Positions 26,486 through 35,369 are shown, counted from the stretch's first letter. The stretch: 64,000 nt of DNA from Collinsella aerofaciens (GCA_008680965.1 NAKE01000001.1:620001-684000); one strand, 5' to 3'. Program-made: numbers and translations. The notes: generated by a model not told the origin, from the letters alone.

Positions 26486-26568
26486 TCGGACACCGCTGTT
26501 CATAGGCGGTTATGCAGTCATCGTGTTCGATTAATTCATTAAGGCTGCCTTGAAGGGAATATAGTGCA

Positions 26569-27192
26569 ATGCCATTTTGGATTGTCCTGTTCATTTGTGT
26601 TGTCGTGGCTTATTTCGCTGTGACCGAAGGAGCGAAAAAATACTTCGATATGAAATTGCAGGTATTGTTTAACTTGGGCTTATACCAAGATTGCATAGAC
26701 CTGCTCGATCGCAAACTTGCGCGTATAGTAATGTCTACGTATAAGCAGTATTACCTGCGTTTCACGATCTACGAAGCTGCTGATATGGACGCATATGCAG
26801 ATCGAATGCTTGACCACTTGCTGGAGATGTCGTGCAGCGATAAGCAACGTCGACAGCTTGCGGTTCGCGCCTTTAATTTCTATATCAAGACGGGTGACCG
26901 CAAGCGGGCGGCGTCCATGTTGGAAGAGATGCGTCCCGTCGTGTCGAAGGGTATTTTGGCGGACAGTCAATTGACCTACGACATAGTCTTTCGCCGTCGG
27001 CATGATAAGATCGATGAGATGGAAGCCATGCTAGATACGAACGACCTTGGGTTACGCGGAAAGCTCTATCTGCTGCTCTCATATCAATATGAGAGTAGCG
27101 GGAACAAGAGCGAAGCACGTAGATATCGCAACCTTGAAAAGCAGCTTAGAGACGCTCACAGACCTCCCACGATAAAACAAAATACTCACTAA
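26569..27192 (+). CDS. Unknown membrane-anchored helical (TPR-like) protein
   Basis: 207 residues. One N-terminal transmembrane helix (FWIVLFICVVVAYFAV) is followed by a cytoplasmic region with paired helices like TPR units (VLFNLGLYQDCIDLLDRKL; AVRAFNFYIKTGDRKRAASMLEEM; LLLSYQYESSGNKSEARRYRNLEKQL). A GAAGGGAA precedes the ATG. It lies between the PTS IID and IIA genes in the same orientation, which is an unusual place for a non-PTS gene. I do not recognise a family. Confidence 0.7.
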   Translation: MPFWIVLFICVVVAYFAVTEGAKKYFDMKLQVLFNLGLYQDCIDLLDRKLARIVMSTYKQYYLRFTIYEAADMDAYADRMLDHLLEMSCSDKQRRQLAVRAFNFYIKTGDRKRAASMLEEMRPVVSKGILADSQLTYDIVFRRRHDKIDEMEAMLDTNDLGLRGKLYLLLSYQYESSGNKSEARRYRNLEKQLRDAHRPPTIKQNTH

Positions 27193-27273
27193 ACTTTAAT
27201 GATGCAGTGGTCGTAAGAGCCCTTTTGAGGGGTTCTATGGCTAGAGAAAGCGAACGGTAGAAAGGTAGATAGA

Positions 27274-27702
27274 ATGATTGGATTTGTACTAACTGGTCAC
27301 GGTCAGTTTGCACCTGGTTTGAAAAGCGCTGTGGATATGGTCGCCGGCGAACAGCCTAATTTTGAGGTAGTTCCTTTTGCGGGCTCGGAGGCGGTTACTT
27401 TTGGTGATGATTTGCGAACCTGCATTGCCAAGATGCGTCAAGCTTGTGATGGCGTATTGGTGTTTGTTGATTTGCTTGGCGGTACTCCGTTCAATCAAGC
27501 TATCCCAATGACGACTGAGCTCGATAACGTGACCGTTGTCACCGGAACAAATCTACCTATGTTGGTGGAGCTCGTTATGACGCGTGCGTTTGGAGACCCA
27601 ACGCTTGATGAACTTGCCGAACGCGCACGGGTCGTTGGTCGTGAGGGAGTCGATCTCAAGAAACTCGAGAGTGCTGACATTGACGAAGACGATGAGATGT
27701 AG
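27274..27702 (+). CDS. PTS mannose/GalNAc-family EIIA
   Basis: 142 residues. The phospho-His is in FVLTGHGQFAPGLKSAVDMVAG (His9); FVDLLGGTPFNQA is the family's second signature. AGAAAGGTAG precedes the ATG. The C-terminus is acidic. It accepts phosphate from HPr for the IIB-IIC-IID proteins encoded just upstream. Confidence 0.92.
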   Translation: MIGFVLTGHGQFAPGLKSAVDMVAGEQPNFEVVPFAGSEAVTFGDDLRTCIAKMRQACDGVLVFVDLLGGTPFNQAIPMTTELDNVTVVTGTNLPMLVELVMTRAFGDPTLDELAERARVVGREGVDLKKLESADIDEDDEM

Positions 27703-27789
27703 TGTCGCTATTAGCCCATTTATTGGACATGTTGGTGCGTTACCTGAAGGCTGAAGTATTGGTCAATTGCTCATTACGTGGAGAATATC

Positions 27790-28524
27790 ATGACGTGCAC
27801 GAGGCACAGACAACCGCTATATGACCAGCTCGTAGATATTCTGATCGAAAAAATTGATCATGAATATCAGCCAGGTGATTTGATTCCGTCCGAACGTGAG
27901 CTTGCCGAACGTTTCGGGCTTTCGCGGTCGACTGTCCGGCTTGCAATTCAGGAACTTGAGTATCTTGGTCGGATTGTGCGAAAACAAGGTCGCGGTACGT
28001 TTGTTGCCGATCGACTAGCTCATGCAACAAATCTTACCCAATCGTACAGTTTTACTGAACAGATGAAAGCGATGGGCCGGCTGCCAGAAACAACCATCTT
28101 AGAGTTCTGTGAAATGGAAGCAGATAAAATGCTCTCGATGCAAATGGGGATTCATTTGGGTGAAAAGATATTAAAACTCAAACGTTTACGAATGGCAGAT
28201 GGTATACCTATGATGGTTGAGCGTAGCTATCTTCCAGCAAGGCTCTTTATTTCACTCAAGCGTCCTCTACTCGAACAAAAGCCCCTTTACGATGTCATTG
28301 AGCAGGATTATCAGCAGAAAATTCGAGTAGCGGATGAGGAGTTCTCTGCGGGTATAGCACGTCCATATGACGCTCGGCTTCTAGGTATTAGTGAGGGTGC
28401 GCCAGTTCTGGACATAGTCCGAACTACTCACAACACCCAAAATGATGTTGTCGAGTTCACGCTTTCGGTGGCTCGCGCGGACAAGTTCAAGTACAGAATC
28501 TCTCACTATCGAGATACTGTGTGA
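27790..28524 (+). CDS. GntR-family (UTRA) regulator of the bgaC/PTS cluster
   Basis: 244 residues from ATG at 27790 with GGAG 6 nt upstream; GTG at 27778 is in frame but has no SD. The winged helix (YDQLVDILIEKIDHEYQPGDLIPSERELAERFGLSRSTVRLAIQELEYLGRIVRKQGRGTF) and UTRA domain closely follow those of the regulator at 19276. It lies within the cluster, as gnbR does with gnb genes in Lactobacillus casei. Likely ligands are GalNAc-6-P or related phosphates (inference). Confidence 0.9.
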   Translation: MTCTRHRQPLYDQLVDILIEKIDHEYQPGDLIPSERELAERFGLSRSTVRLAIQELEYLGRIVRKQGRGTFVADRLAHATNLTQSYSFTEQMKAMGRLPETTILEFCEMEADKMLSMQMGIHLGEKILKLKRLRMADGIPMMVERSYLPARLFISLKRPLLEQKPLYDVIEQDYQQKIRVADEEFSAGIARPYDARLLGISEGAPVLDIVRTTHNTQNDVVEFTLSVARADKFKYRISHYRDTV

Positions 28525-28635
28525 TCGGATACGAGTGCTAACGAAAGAAAAACAGTCTATGACTACTACTCGATTTGACTTTTCAGGTTGAGTCTTTGTA
28601 TATCAGAAAATTTAGTAAAGAAAGAGGTATTAGAA

Positions 28636-29802
28636 ATGTTCGAGAAGAGTGTCGAGGAGCTCACCGAGCTCGGCGCCCAGATCACCACGGCCGAGATTGC
28701 TCAGCAGCCCGAGCTTTGGCGTGATACGCTCAACATCTATCGCGAGAACAAGGAGGCCATCGAGGCCTTCCTGGCCGAGGCTCGCGCTATGGGTGAGGGT
28801 CGTCTGTCCGTTGTCTTCACCGGTGCCGGTACGTCCGACTACGTTGGCGATACCTGCGCCCCGTACCTGCGTCACGCTGGCAACACTGATCTCTACGACT
28901 TTAAGCCCATCGCCACGACCGACATCGTGAGCGCCCCGCGCGACTTCCTGCGCGCCGAGGATCCCACGCTCGTGGTTTCCTTTGCCCGCTCTGGCAACAG
29001 CCCCGAGAGCCTTGCCGCCGTTGCCGTTGCCAAGGAGCTCGTCCACAACGTCAAGTTCCTCAACATCACCTGCGCTCCCGAGGGCAAGCTCGCCGTCGAG
29101 TCTGCCGATGATCCCAACGCGCTGACGCTGCTTATTCCGCGCGCCAACGACAAGGGCTTCGCCATGACCGGTTCTTATTCCTGCATGACCCTGCTCTCCA
29201 CCCTTATTTTCGACACTGCCTCTGACGAGCAGAAGGCCGAGTGGGTCGAGACCATCGCCAAGATGGGCGAGGAGGTTATCGCTCGCGAGTCCGAGGTCGC
29301 CGATTACCTGGCTGGCGACTTCAACCGCGTGACCTACCTGGGTTCTGGCTCCTTCGGTGGTCTTGCCCAGGAGAGCCAGCTCAAGATCCTCGAGCTCGCT
29401 CACGGTCTGGTCGCTACTTCCTACGACACCTCTATGGGTTATCGTCACGGACCCAAGTCCTTCGTCGACGATAAGACGCTCGTCTTCGTGTTCGTCAATA
29501 ACGACGCCTATACCCGTCAGTACGATATCGACATCCTCAACGAGATCGGCGGCGACGAGATCGCTCAGCACACCGTCGCCGTTCAGCAGGAAGGTGCTAC
29601 CGTCTATGAGGGTGAGTCCTTCACCTTTAAGGGCTACGAAGCGCTTCCCGAGGGCTACCTCGCTCTGCCGTTCGTGATGTTTGCCCAGGCCATCAGCCTG
29701 CTCAACTCCGTGCGCGTGGGCAACACGCCCGATACGCCGAGCCCCACCGGCACGGTCAACCGCGTGGTCAAGGGCGTGACGATTCACCCCTTCACCGCTT
29801 AA
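28636..29802 (+). CDS. agaS: AgaS-type SIS-domain galactosamine-6-phosphate deaminase/isomerase
   Basis: 388 residues from MFEKSVEEL with AGAGG upstream. Two SIS domains: VFTGAGTSDYVGDTCAPYL and SFARSGNSPESLAA in the first, YLGSGSFGGLAQESQLKILELAHGLVATSYDTSMGYRHGPKSF in the second. AgaS converts GalN-6-P to tagatose-6-P plus ammonia. This fits with nagA downstream and a tagatose-6-P kinase gene (lacC) 3 kb away. Codon use is GC-rich again compared with the two AT-richer genes before it. Confidence 0.92.
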   Translation: MFEKSVEELTELGAQITTAEIAQQPELWRDTLNIYRENKEAIEAFLAEARAMGEGRLSVVFTGAGTSDYVGDTCAPYLRHAGNTDLYDFKPIATTDIVSAPRDFLRAEDPTLVVSFARSGNSPESLAAVAVAKELVHNVKFLNITCAPEGKLAVESADDPNALTLLIPRANDKGFAMTGSYSCMTLLSTLIFDTASDEQKAEWVETIAKMGEEVIARESEVADYLAGDFNRVTYLGSGSFGGLAQESQLKILELAHGLVATSYDTSMGYRHGPKSFVDDKTLVFVFVNNDAYTRQYDIDILNEIGGDEIAQHTVAVQQEGATVYEGESFTFKGYEALPEGYLALPFVMFAQAISLLNSVRVGNTPDTPSPTGTVNRVVKGVTIHPFTA

Positions 29803-29820
29803 TCGCGTCCCTCTGTAAGG

Positions 29821-29858
29821 GCGCCCGTCCGCTCATAACGGCGGGCGGGCGCTTTTTG
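29821..29858 (+). terminator. Terminator after agaS
   Basis: GCGCCCGTCCGC pairs with GGCGGGCGGGCGC, followed by TTTTTGTTTT. Confidence 0.88.
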
Positions 29859-29917
29859 TTTTACCTGAGCTGGGTATAGCATCACCACAGTCAACTGCTT
29901 TAAAGCGAGGAGTGCAT

Positions 29918-31087
29918 ATGAGCACGTACGCAATTAAGGCTGACAAGTTCTTCTTGCCGGCAGGTCCGCAACTGGGCGGCTATCTTATGGTCGAGGATGG
30001 CGTCTTTGGCGCCTGGCAGGCCGACGAGCCCTCTTGCGAGATTAAGGACTACACGGGGTCGTGGATCGCACCGGGTATGGTCGATACTCACATCCATGGC
30101 TTCTACAACCACTCGACTACCGATAATGATCCCGAGGGCATCGATATCAGCTCGACCGAGCTCGCCCGTCGCGGTACCACCAGCTGGCTGCCCACGACGT
30201 TCACCGATGGCGTCGAGCAGATCAAGGACGCCTGCGCCGCCATCGCTCAGGCGGACGAGGGTCGCGGCCCCGACTTCTGCGGTGCTCGCATTCAGGGCAT
30301 CTACCTGGAGGGCCCCTTCTTTACCATGAAGCACGTGGGCGCGCAGAACCCCGCTTATCTTATCGATCCCTCCGAGGAGATCTTTGATCAGTGGCAGGAG
30401 GCTGCGGGTGGTCGCATCGTCAAGAGCGCCATGGCGGCCGAGCGCGACGGTGCCGCTGCTTATGCGGCTGCTCTGAACGCCAAGGGTGTGGTGACCAGCA
30501 TCGGTCACTCCGACGCCACCTACGATGAGTGCATCGCTGCCATCAACGCCGGTGCCAGCTGCTTTACGCATACCTATAACGGCCAGCGCGGGCTGCATCA
30601 CCGTGAGCCCGGTGTCGTGGGCGCTGCCATGTCCACGCCCGAGACCTACGCCGAGATCATCTGTGACGGCAAGCACGTTAACCCTGCTGCCATCAAGGCG
30701 CTGCTGCAGGCCAAGGGCTGGCAGCACACGGTGCTCATTACCGACTGCCTGGGTTGCGGCGGCATGCCCGAGGGCAGCTACACCAGTGGTGGCATGGACG
30801 TCATCATGAAGGACAACCTGTGCTGGCTCGCCGACGGCAAGAGCATTGCCGGCTCGGTGCTCACGCTTGCCCAGGGCGTCAAGAACATCGTCGACTGGGG
30901 CATCGCCAGCGCCGATATCGCCATTCGCATGGCAACCGAGGTGCCGGCTCGCTCTGCGCACATCGAGGATAAGTGCGGCAGCATCATGCCGGGTCGCGAC
31001 GCCGACTTTGTCGTGTTCGACCATGAGCTCACCCTCGTCGAGACGTATGTTGGCGGTCAGAGCGTCGGCAACGCCTTTACCGAGTAA
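29918..31087 (+). CDS. nagA: N-acetyl-hexosamine-6-phosphate deacetylase, copy 2
   Basis: 389 residues from ATG at 29918 with GAGGAG 5 nt upstream; GTG at 29912 is within the SD region. All metal and substrate motifs of copy 1 are kept (DTHIHGFYNH, YLEGPFFTMKHVGAQNP, GHSDATYDEC, TDCLGCGGMPEG). Differences from copy 1 are scattered and mostly conservative, so both are probably active. Its place after agaS suggests GalNAc-6-P deacetylation. Confidence 0.93.
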   Translation: MSTYAIKADKFFLPAGPQLGGYLMVEDGVFGAWQADEPSCEIKDYTGSWIAPGMVDTHIHGFYNHSTTDNDPEGIDISSTELARRGTTSWLPTTFTDGVEQIKDACAAIAQADEGRGPDFCGARIQGIYLEGPFFTMKHVGAQNPAYLIDPSEEIFDQWQEAAGGRIVKSAMAAERDGAAAYAAALNAKGVVTSIGHSDATYDECIAAINAGASCFTHTYNGQRGLHHREPGVVGAAMSTPETYAEIICDGKHVNPAAIKALLQAKGWQHTVLITDCLGCGGMPEGSYTSGGMDVIMKDNLCWLADGKSIAGSVLTLAQGVKNIVDWGIASADIAIRMATEVPARSAHIEDKCGSIMPGRDADFVVFDHELTLVETYVGGQSVGNAFTE

Positions 31088-31093
31088 CGATAG

Positions 31094-31130
31094 AAAAAAC
31101 GGCGGGCCCGAATCTGCTCGGACCCGCCGT
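31094..31130 (-). terminator. Terminator, leftward
   Basis: ACGGCGGGTCCGA pairs with TCGGGCCCGCCGT; read leftward it ends in TTTTTT. It fits the minus-strand flavodoxin-like gene and can also act as a stop for nagA copy 2. Confidence 0.75.
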
Positions 31131-31161
31131 ATGGGTTAAACGCTCAAAAGTACCTTCACAA

Positions 31162-31799
31162 TTACAGCTTGTTAGCGATCTTCTTTGCCGTGCGCTTGAC
31201 GCCGGCCACAAGACCTCCCGCAGGATGCTCCTTTTCGTAGGCTAGACGCTTCTCGCGCTTGGCGTACTCTTCGACGATGATGTCGCCATACTCGTCTTCG
31301 ATCTTGTCGAAGAAGTCGATGGCGCCCTTAATTTCCTCAGCGGTCGGGTGCCCCTTTTGGACACCGCCGGTGAGTTTAAACGGCCCCACGTATCAAAGCC
31401 GGGGCAGCCGTAGACGCCCATAAAGATGGCCTGCCTCATGCGGCAGATACCATCGATATCCTTGCTGTACCACTTGTTTTTGCCACCGTAGGTCATAAGG
31501 CCAAACACCTTGTCCTGCGGCTGTAGCACGTTCGTGAGCACGCGTGCCATATCCTTGTCGATCTCGGAGTAATAAATGCCCGTGGCGACGCCGATCAGAT
31601 GGTATTCGTGCAGGTCGGGGTACTCGTTTTTACCAAGCGCCTTGACGTTGAGGGTATCGATTTCGGGGTGCGCCTCGACAATGGCGTCCACGAGCTTTTT
31701 CGTATTGCCGTGATGGCGCGAGGCGTAGAGGATGATGGTTCGAATAAGAAGGCCTTTCAGCTGTAATTGCTTCAATGTCTGTATGGTACTCCGTTGCAT
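31162..31799 (-). pseudogene. Flavodoxin-family protein broken by a 1-bp frameshift
   Basis: The upstream frame reads IRTIILYASRHHGNTKKLVDAIVEA...IGVATGIYYSEIDKDMARVL...KVFGLMTYGG...GVYGCPGFDTWG, a flavodoxin domain with its FMN loop. The downstream frame continues GPFKLTGGVQKGHPTAEEIKGAIDFFDKIEDEYG. The two join at about 31385, where TGGGGCCG would need one more C to stay in frame. No good start exists near the expected first residue; the nearest in-frame ATG (31799) has no SD. Either a decayed gene or an assembly error in a C-run. Confidence 0.8.
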
Positions 31800-31900
31800 G
31801 GCTGGGATACCGGACGCATCGATGAACGTGCGAGTTTGTCCTTTGGTCAGGGCCGAGACAGGTACTTGCGAGCAAAAGCAGTTGTTCGAAAGGATGGGCA

Positions 31901-32782
31901 ATGGAATACGCTCTCTCCAACGATTCGATTTCTATTAAGGTGTCCACGGCCGGCGGCTCGTTTACCTCGATTGAGGCCGACGGTCGCGAGTATTTGTGGC
32001 AGGGCGATCCCGCCGTGTGGTCCGGCCAGGCGCCGATTTGCTTCCCGATTTGCGGAGGCTTGCGTGACAACAACGCCATGACGTTTGCCGGGCATCATGT
32101 AAAGCTTGCTCGCCACGGGTTTGCGCGCAAGCAAGAGTGGAAGCTGCTGAGCCAGAGCGAGAACGAGCTGGCGATGTGCCTGGCTTCGGAGGATAACGCC
32201 GCGCTGCTGAGCGATTATCCGTACCCGTTTAAGCTTGTCGCTCGTTATACGCTTGAGGGGGATGCCGTTCGCGTCTCCTATGAGGTGACCAACGAGGGAA
32301 CCGAGGACATGCCGTTCTTTATCGGCGGTCATCCCGGCTTTAGGTGTCCGCTCGATGAGGGCGAGGCCTATACGGACTACGAGTTGCGCTTTGAGAAGGA
32401 CGAGGCTGCGGAACTTTGCACTGCCGTCCCCTCGACTGGCTTGATTGACGTGACCAATCGCTCCAAGAACCCCATGGTGGGAAAGACACTGCCTCTGTCG
32501 CATGAGCTCTTCGATTTTGCGGAGACCATCTTTGACGTGCTCGAGAGCCGTCAGGTCACGCTTTCCAAAAAGGGCGAGGACAAGGGCGTCCACCTGAGCT
32601 TTGAGGGCTTCCCATATCTCATTGTGTGGAGCAAGCCCGAGGGCGATTTTGTGGCGGTTGAGCCTTGGGGCGGCCTTTCGACCTGCTCCGATGAGGACGA
32701 CGTGCTTGAGCATAAGCGCGGCTGCCTTGTCGCCAAGCCCAAGGAGACCGTCGTTCGCTCGTTCACGATTGAGATTCTGTAA
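31901..32782 (+). CDS. lacX: LacX-type aldose-1-epimerase-like protein, copy 1
   Basis: 293 residues. A galactose-mutarotase-like beta-sandwich with AGGSFTSIEADGREYLWQGDPAVWSGQAPICFPICGGL, KLARHGFARKQEW, FIGGHPGFRCPL and VAVEPWGGLSTCSDEDD. LacX proteins accompany lac/tagatose genes; the exact substrate is not fixed. The start overlaps the region opposite the flavodoxin promoter. lacC follows after 59 bp. A close paralogue pair (lacX-lacC) is at 57499-59369. Confidence 0.88.
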   Translation: MEYALSNDSISIKVSTAGGSFTSIEADGREYLWQGDPAVWSGQAPICFPICGGLRDNNAMTFAGHHVKLARHGFARKQEWKLLSQSENELAMCLASEDNAALLSDYPYPFKLVARYTLEGDAVRVSYEVTNEGTEDMPFFIGGHPGFRCPLDEGEAYTDYELRFEKDEAAELCTAVPSTGLIDVTNRSKNPMVGKTLPLSHELFDFAETIFDVLESRQVTLSKKGEDKGVHLSFEGFPYLIVWSKPEGDFVAVEPWGGLSTCSDEDDVLEHKRGCLVAKPKETVVRSFTIEIL

Positions 32783-32841
32783 TTCCGTTTTGTCGACTCG
32801 TATCGCGAGGCACAAGGAGCCTGCGAGATAAGGAGCTAAAA

Positions 32842-33777
32842 ATGATCCTCACCGTTACGATGAACCCGTCTGTCGATACGCGCTATCAGCTCGATGAGCT
32901 CGTTATCGACGACGTCAACCGTGTGACGCCCGAAAAGACCGCTGGCGGCAAGGGCCTCAACGTGGCCCGTGTGCTGGGTCAGCTGGGCGACGACGTTGTG
33001 GCGACCGGTCTGCTCGGTGGCCACATGGGCGCCTACATGGCTGAGCTCATGGACGCCAACGGTATTAACAACGACTTTGTGCCCATCAAGGGCGAGACTC
33101 GCATTTGCCTCAACATCCTCCACGCCGGCAACCAGACTGAGCTGCTCGAGAGCGGCCCGACGATTGCCCCCGAGGAGCTCGATGCCTTTACCGCCAAGTT
33201 CGCCGAGCTTGCGAGCAAGGCCGATGTCGTTACCATCTCGGGTTCGCTGCCCTGCGGCGTCGAGGCGGACTACTACGCCAAGATCACGGGCATTGCAGAG
33301 AACGCCGGCGCCAAGGTGCTGCTCGATACCTCGGGCGCCTCGCTCGAGGCTGCGCTCAAGTCCGAGGTCAAGCCTGAGCTGGTTAAGCCTAACCTGACTG
33401 AAATTAACGGCCTTCTGGGCACGAGCTTTACCACCGACGATGTGGACGAGCTCCGTTCCGCGCTCGCCTCTGACGCCCGCTTCTCCGATATCCCCTGGGT
33501 CGTCGTATCCATGGGCGCTGCCGGCTCCGTTGGTTTCCATAACGGCCGTGCGTTCCGCGCCAAGACCCCCGATATCCCCGCCGTTAACGCTACGGGCTCT
33601 GGCGATTCGACCATTGCCGGCTTCGCACATGCGATTGCTGCCGGAGCCGACGACGAGACGGTGCTGCGTACCGCCAACACCTGCGGCAAGCTCAATGCCA
33701 TGGATCCCATGACTGGCCACTTGGTTATGGATCGTTGGGACGAGGTTTACAACGGCGTTGTCGTGACCGAGCTGTAG
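32842..33777 (+). CDS. lacC: Tagatose-6-phosphate kinase (PfkB family), copy 1
   Basis: 311 residues. MILTVTMNPSVDTRYQLDELVIDDVNRV and GGKGLNVARVLGQLG at the N-terminus and the catalytic NATGSGDSTIAGFAHAI at the C-terminus are PfkB signatures. 1-phosphofructokinase shares these, but the lacX and agaS neighbours and the lacAB-linked paralogue favour tagatose-6-P. ATAAGGAGCT precedes the ATG. Its product would need a LacD aldolase encoded elsewhere. Confidence 0.88.
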   Translation: MILTVTMNPSVDTRYQLDELVIDDVNRVTPEKTAGGKGLNVARVLGQLGDDVVATGLLGGHMGAYMAELMDANGINNDFVPIKGETRICLNILHAGNQTELLESGPTIAPEELDAFTAKFAELASKADVVTISGSLPCGVEADYYAKITGIAENAGAKVLLDTSGASLEAALKSEVKPELVKPNLTEINGLLGTSFTTDDVDELRSALASDARFSDIPWVVVSMGAAGSVGFHNGRAFRAKTPDIPAVNATGSGDSTIAGFAHAIAAGADDETVLRTANTCGKLNAMDPMTGHLVMDRWDEVYNGVVVTEL

Positions 33778-33810
33778 GAGCTTGTGCTGCGGTCCCGGCA
33801 TCGGTTGCTA

Positions 33811-33942
33811 GCTCATGTCGACGATAAATGTGGCAGCATTATGCCCGGTCGCGACGTCGACTTTGTCGTGTTCAATCCCGACCTTACCCTGGTCGAGACG
33901 TATGTGGGTGGCAACAGCGTCGGTAACGCGTTTACCGAGTAG
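33811..33942 (+). pseudogene. Fragment of the nagA 3' end in the duplicated segment
   Basis: Carries only the last 40 or so codons of nagA copy 1 (DKCGSIMPGRDVDFVVFNPDLTLVETYVGGNSVGNAFTE and stop) with no start. It was carried along with yhcH copy 2. One Ala-to-Val change distinguishes it from the original. Confidence 0.9.
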
Positions 33943-33974
33943 CCGCCAAAGAAACGATCCGAGAGGGGATTTAG

Positions 33975-34448
33975 ATGATTTACGGTGCATTGGGCGATAT
34001 CGAGGAGTACCGCGGAATGCTCAAGGGCCTCGACGTGCTGATCGATTGGCTCGAGGAGAACGACCCGGCGCAGCTCGAGGTCGGCAGCCATCCGATTCTG
34101 GGCGACAAGGTCTTTGCGAACGTCATGGCCCCCACGACGCGTCCGGAGGCCGAGGCTCACTATGAGACGCATCAGCGCTATCACGACCTGCAGATCGACG
34201 TCGAGGGTCGCGAGGCCTTTAAGGTCGCCACGGGCAGCTTGACGCTGGTCCAGGAGTTTGACGAGAAGGACGACTACGATCTGGTCGATTCCGACGCCTC
34301 GATCGCCGGCGATCTTGCCGACGACAAGTTCGCGCTGTTCGTTGCCGGCGAGCCTCACATGCCCACGCTCGAGTTCCCGGGCGATGGGGCGCAGCCGGTC
34401 AAGAAGATCTGCTTTAAGCTGCTTGCAGATGCTTACTGGGAGGAGTAG
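33975..34448 (+). CDS. YhcH/YjgK/YiaL (EbgC-like) family protein, copy 2
   Basis: 157 residues, identical in protein to copy 1, with the same GAGAGGGG ribosome-binding site. It now lies downstream of lacC rather than nagA and could be read from the lacX-lacC transcript. Confidence 0.9.
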   Translation: MIYGALGDIEEYRGMLKGLDVLIDWLEENDPAQLEVGSHPILGDKVFANVMAPTTRPEAEAHYETHQRYHDLQIDVEGREAFKVATGSLTLVQEFDEKDDYDLVDSDASIAGDLADDKFALFVAGEPHMPTLEFPGDGAQPVKKICFKLLADAYWEE

Positions 34449-34622
34449 CGAGCTGCTCGGCTGAGCTGTCCGTGTTACGAGCGTTATCCCTTGGGGGAGC
34501 GCGCTTGGGCCCCGCTGATCGCGGTTCCTTTTGGGATTGCGGTTGGCGGGGCTTGTTGTTGAGTGGGGAGTTGCCGGCGGCGTTGTGCTTGGGCTGGCGG
34601 ATGTTCACCAGAAATCGGCAAC

Positions 34623-34645
34623 AAAAAAGCCGCCCGAAGGCGGCT
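34623..34645 (-). terminator. Terminator of the tRNA-Thr transcript
   Basis: Leftward, AGCCGCC-TTCG-GGCGGCT is followed by TTTTTTG. Confidence 0.85.
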
Positions 34646-34656
34646 GTCTTGTGCAA

Positions 34657-34732
34657 TGGAGCCAGCGACCGGGCTCGAACCGGTGACCCCCGCTTTACGA
34701 GAGCGGTGCTCTACCAACTGAGCTACGCTGGC
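34657..34732 (-). tRNA. tRNA-Thr (anticodon CGT)
   Basis: The cloverleaf can be read: acceptor GCCAGCG/CGCTGGC, D-loop AGCTCAGTTGGTAGAGC, anticodon arm CCGCT-CTCGTAA-AGCGG, T-arm with GGTTCGAGCCC (GGTTCGAA/TTCGAGCC type), discriminator T and encoded CCA at the 3' end. Confidence 0.93.
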
Positions 34733-34889
34733 GGCCATGTGGTGACGCAACTGAGGCGTCAACGGCTGTCTATGATACGGGACATCGCAAATCCGCGCAA
34801 GTGTTCTGACGGCTTTTCTCACTTTAAATGCACTAATATTGGAGACGTGATATCTTGCTCTTACGGGTCTCAAACAGAATGGGGCTGCC

Positions 34890-35369
34890 ATGGCTCAACC
34901 CAGGATCCTTCTTACACGTATCGATGACCGGTTTATTTACGGGCAAGACGTTGAACTGTGGAACGAGGTTGTGGGTTCCAACCTCGTCCTGATCGTCAAC
35001 GACGAGATTGCGGCTGATTCGGGTCAATGGGCACCCATGAGAGTGGCGGCGCCAGAAGGCGTTTGGACACGGTTTTTCTCGGTGCAAAGGACCGTCGACA
35101 TCATTCATACCGCAACGCCGCGCCAGTTGATTATGATTATGGTGGCCTCACCCGCCGATGCGCTCGCGCTGGTTAAGGGCGGTGTGCCAATAACCAAGAT
35201 CAGCATTGGCCATATGCAGGCAGGGGAGGGCAAACGCTCTGCAACGCCTGCCGTTGCCGTAGACGATATGGACATCGCCGCCTTCAAAGAGCTGCAAGAA
35301 CTCGGCATAGAGCTAGAAATCCGCTATCTCCCCAGCTCCAATCCCGACCCCATCCAACTAGTCATTTAA
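34890..35369 (+). CDS. Orphan mannose-family EIIB-like protein lacking the phospho-His
   Basis: 159 residues. The fold pattern of mannose-family IIB is kept (RILLTRIDDRFIYGQDVELWNEVVGSNLVLIVNDEIA; ISIGHMQAGEGKRS), but the active-site motif reads RFIYGQ, with Tyr (TAC) in place of the His that accepts phosphate. No IIA, IIC or IID gene is adjacent. It therefore probably cannot relay phosphate and may be regulatory or decaying. The last four codons overlap a palindromic repeat. Confidence 0.82.
   Translation: MAQPRILLTRIDDRFIYGQDVELWNEVVGSNLVLIVNDEIAADSGQWAPMRVAAPEGVWTRFFSVQRTVDIIHTATPRQLIMIMVASPADALALVKGGVPITKISIGHMQAGEGKRSATPAVAVDDMDIAAFKELQELGIELEIRYLPSSNPDPIQLVI

Larger units (their letters stand above)
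33811..34469 (+). repeat. Segmental duplication, copy B
   Basis: Partner of 21189-21847. It begins 33 bp after the lacC stop and ends 22 bp after the yhcH stop. Flanking sequences on both sides are unrelated to copy A. No terminal repeats or transposase are seen at its edges. Confidence 0.93.

Noticed and set aside
34623..34732. Prophage or genomic-island attachment site at the tRNA-Thr gene
   Set aside because: No integrase gene and no repeated 3' tRNA segment is found in the window, although duplication copy B ends nearby.
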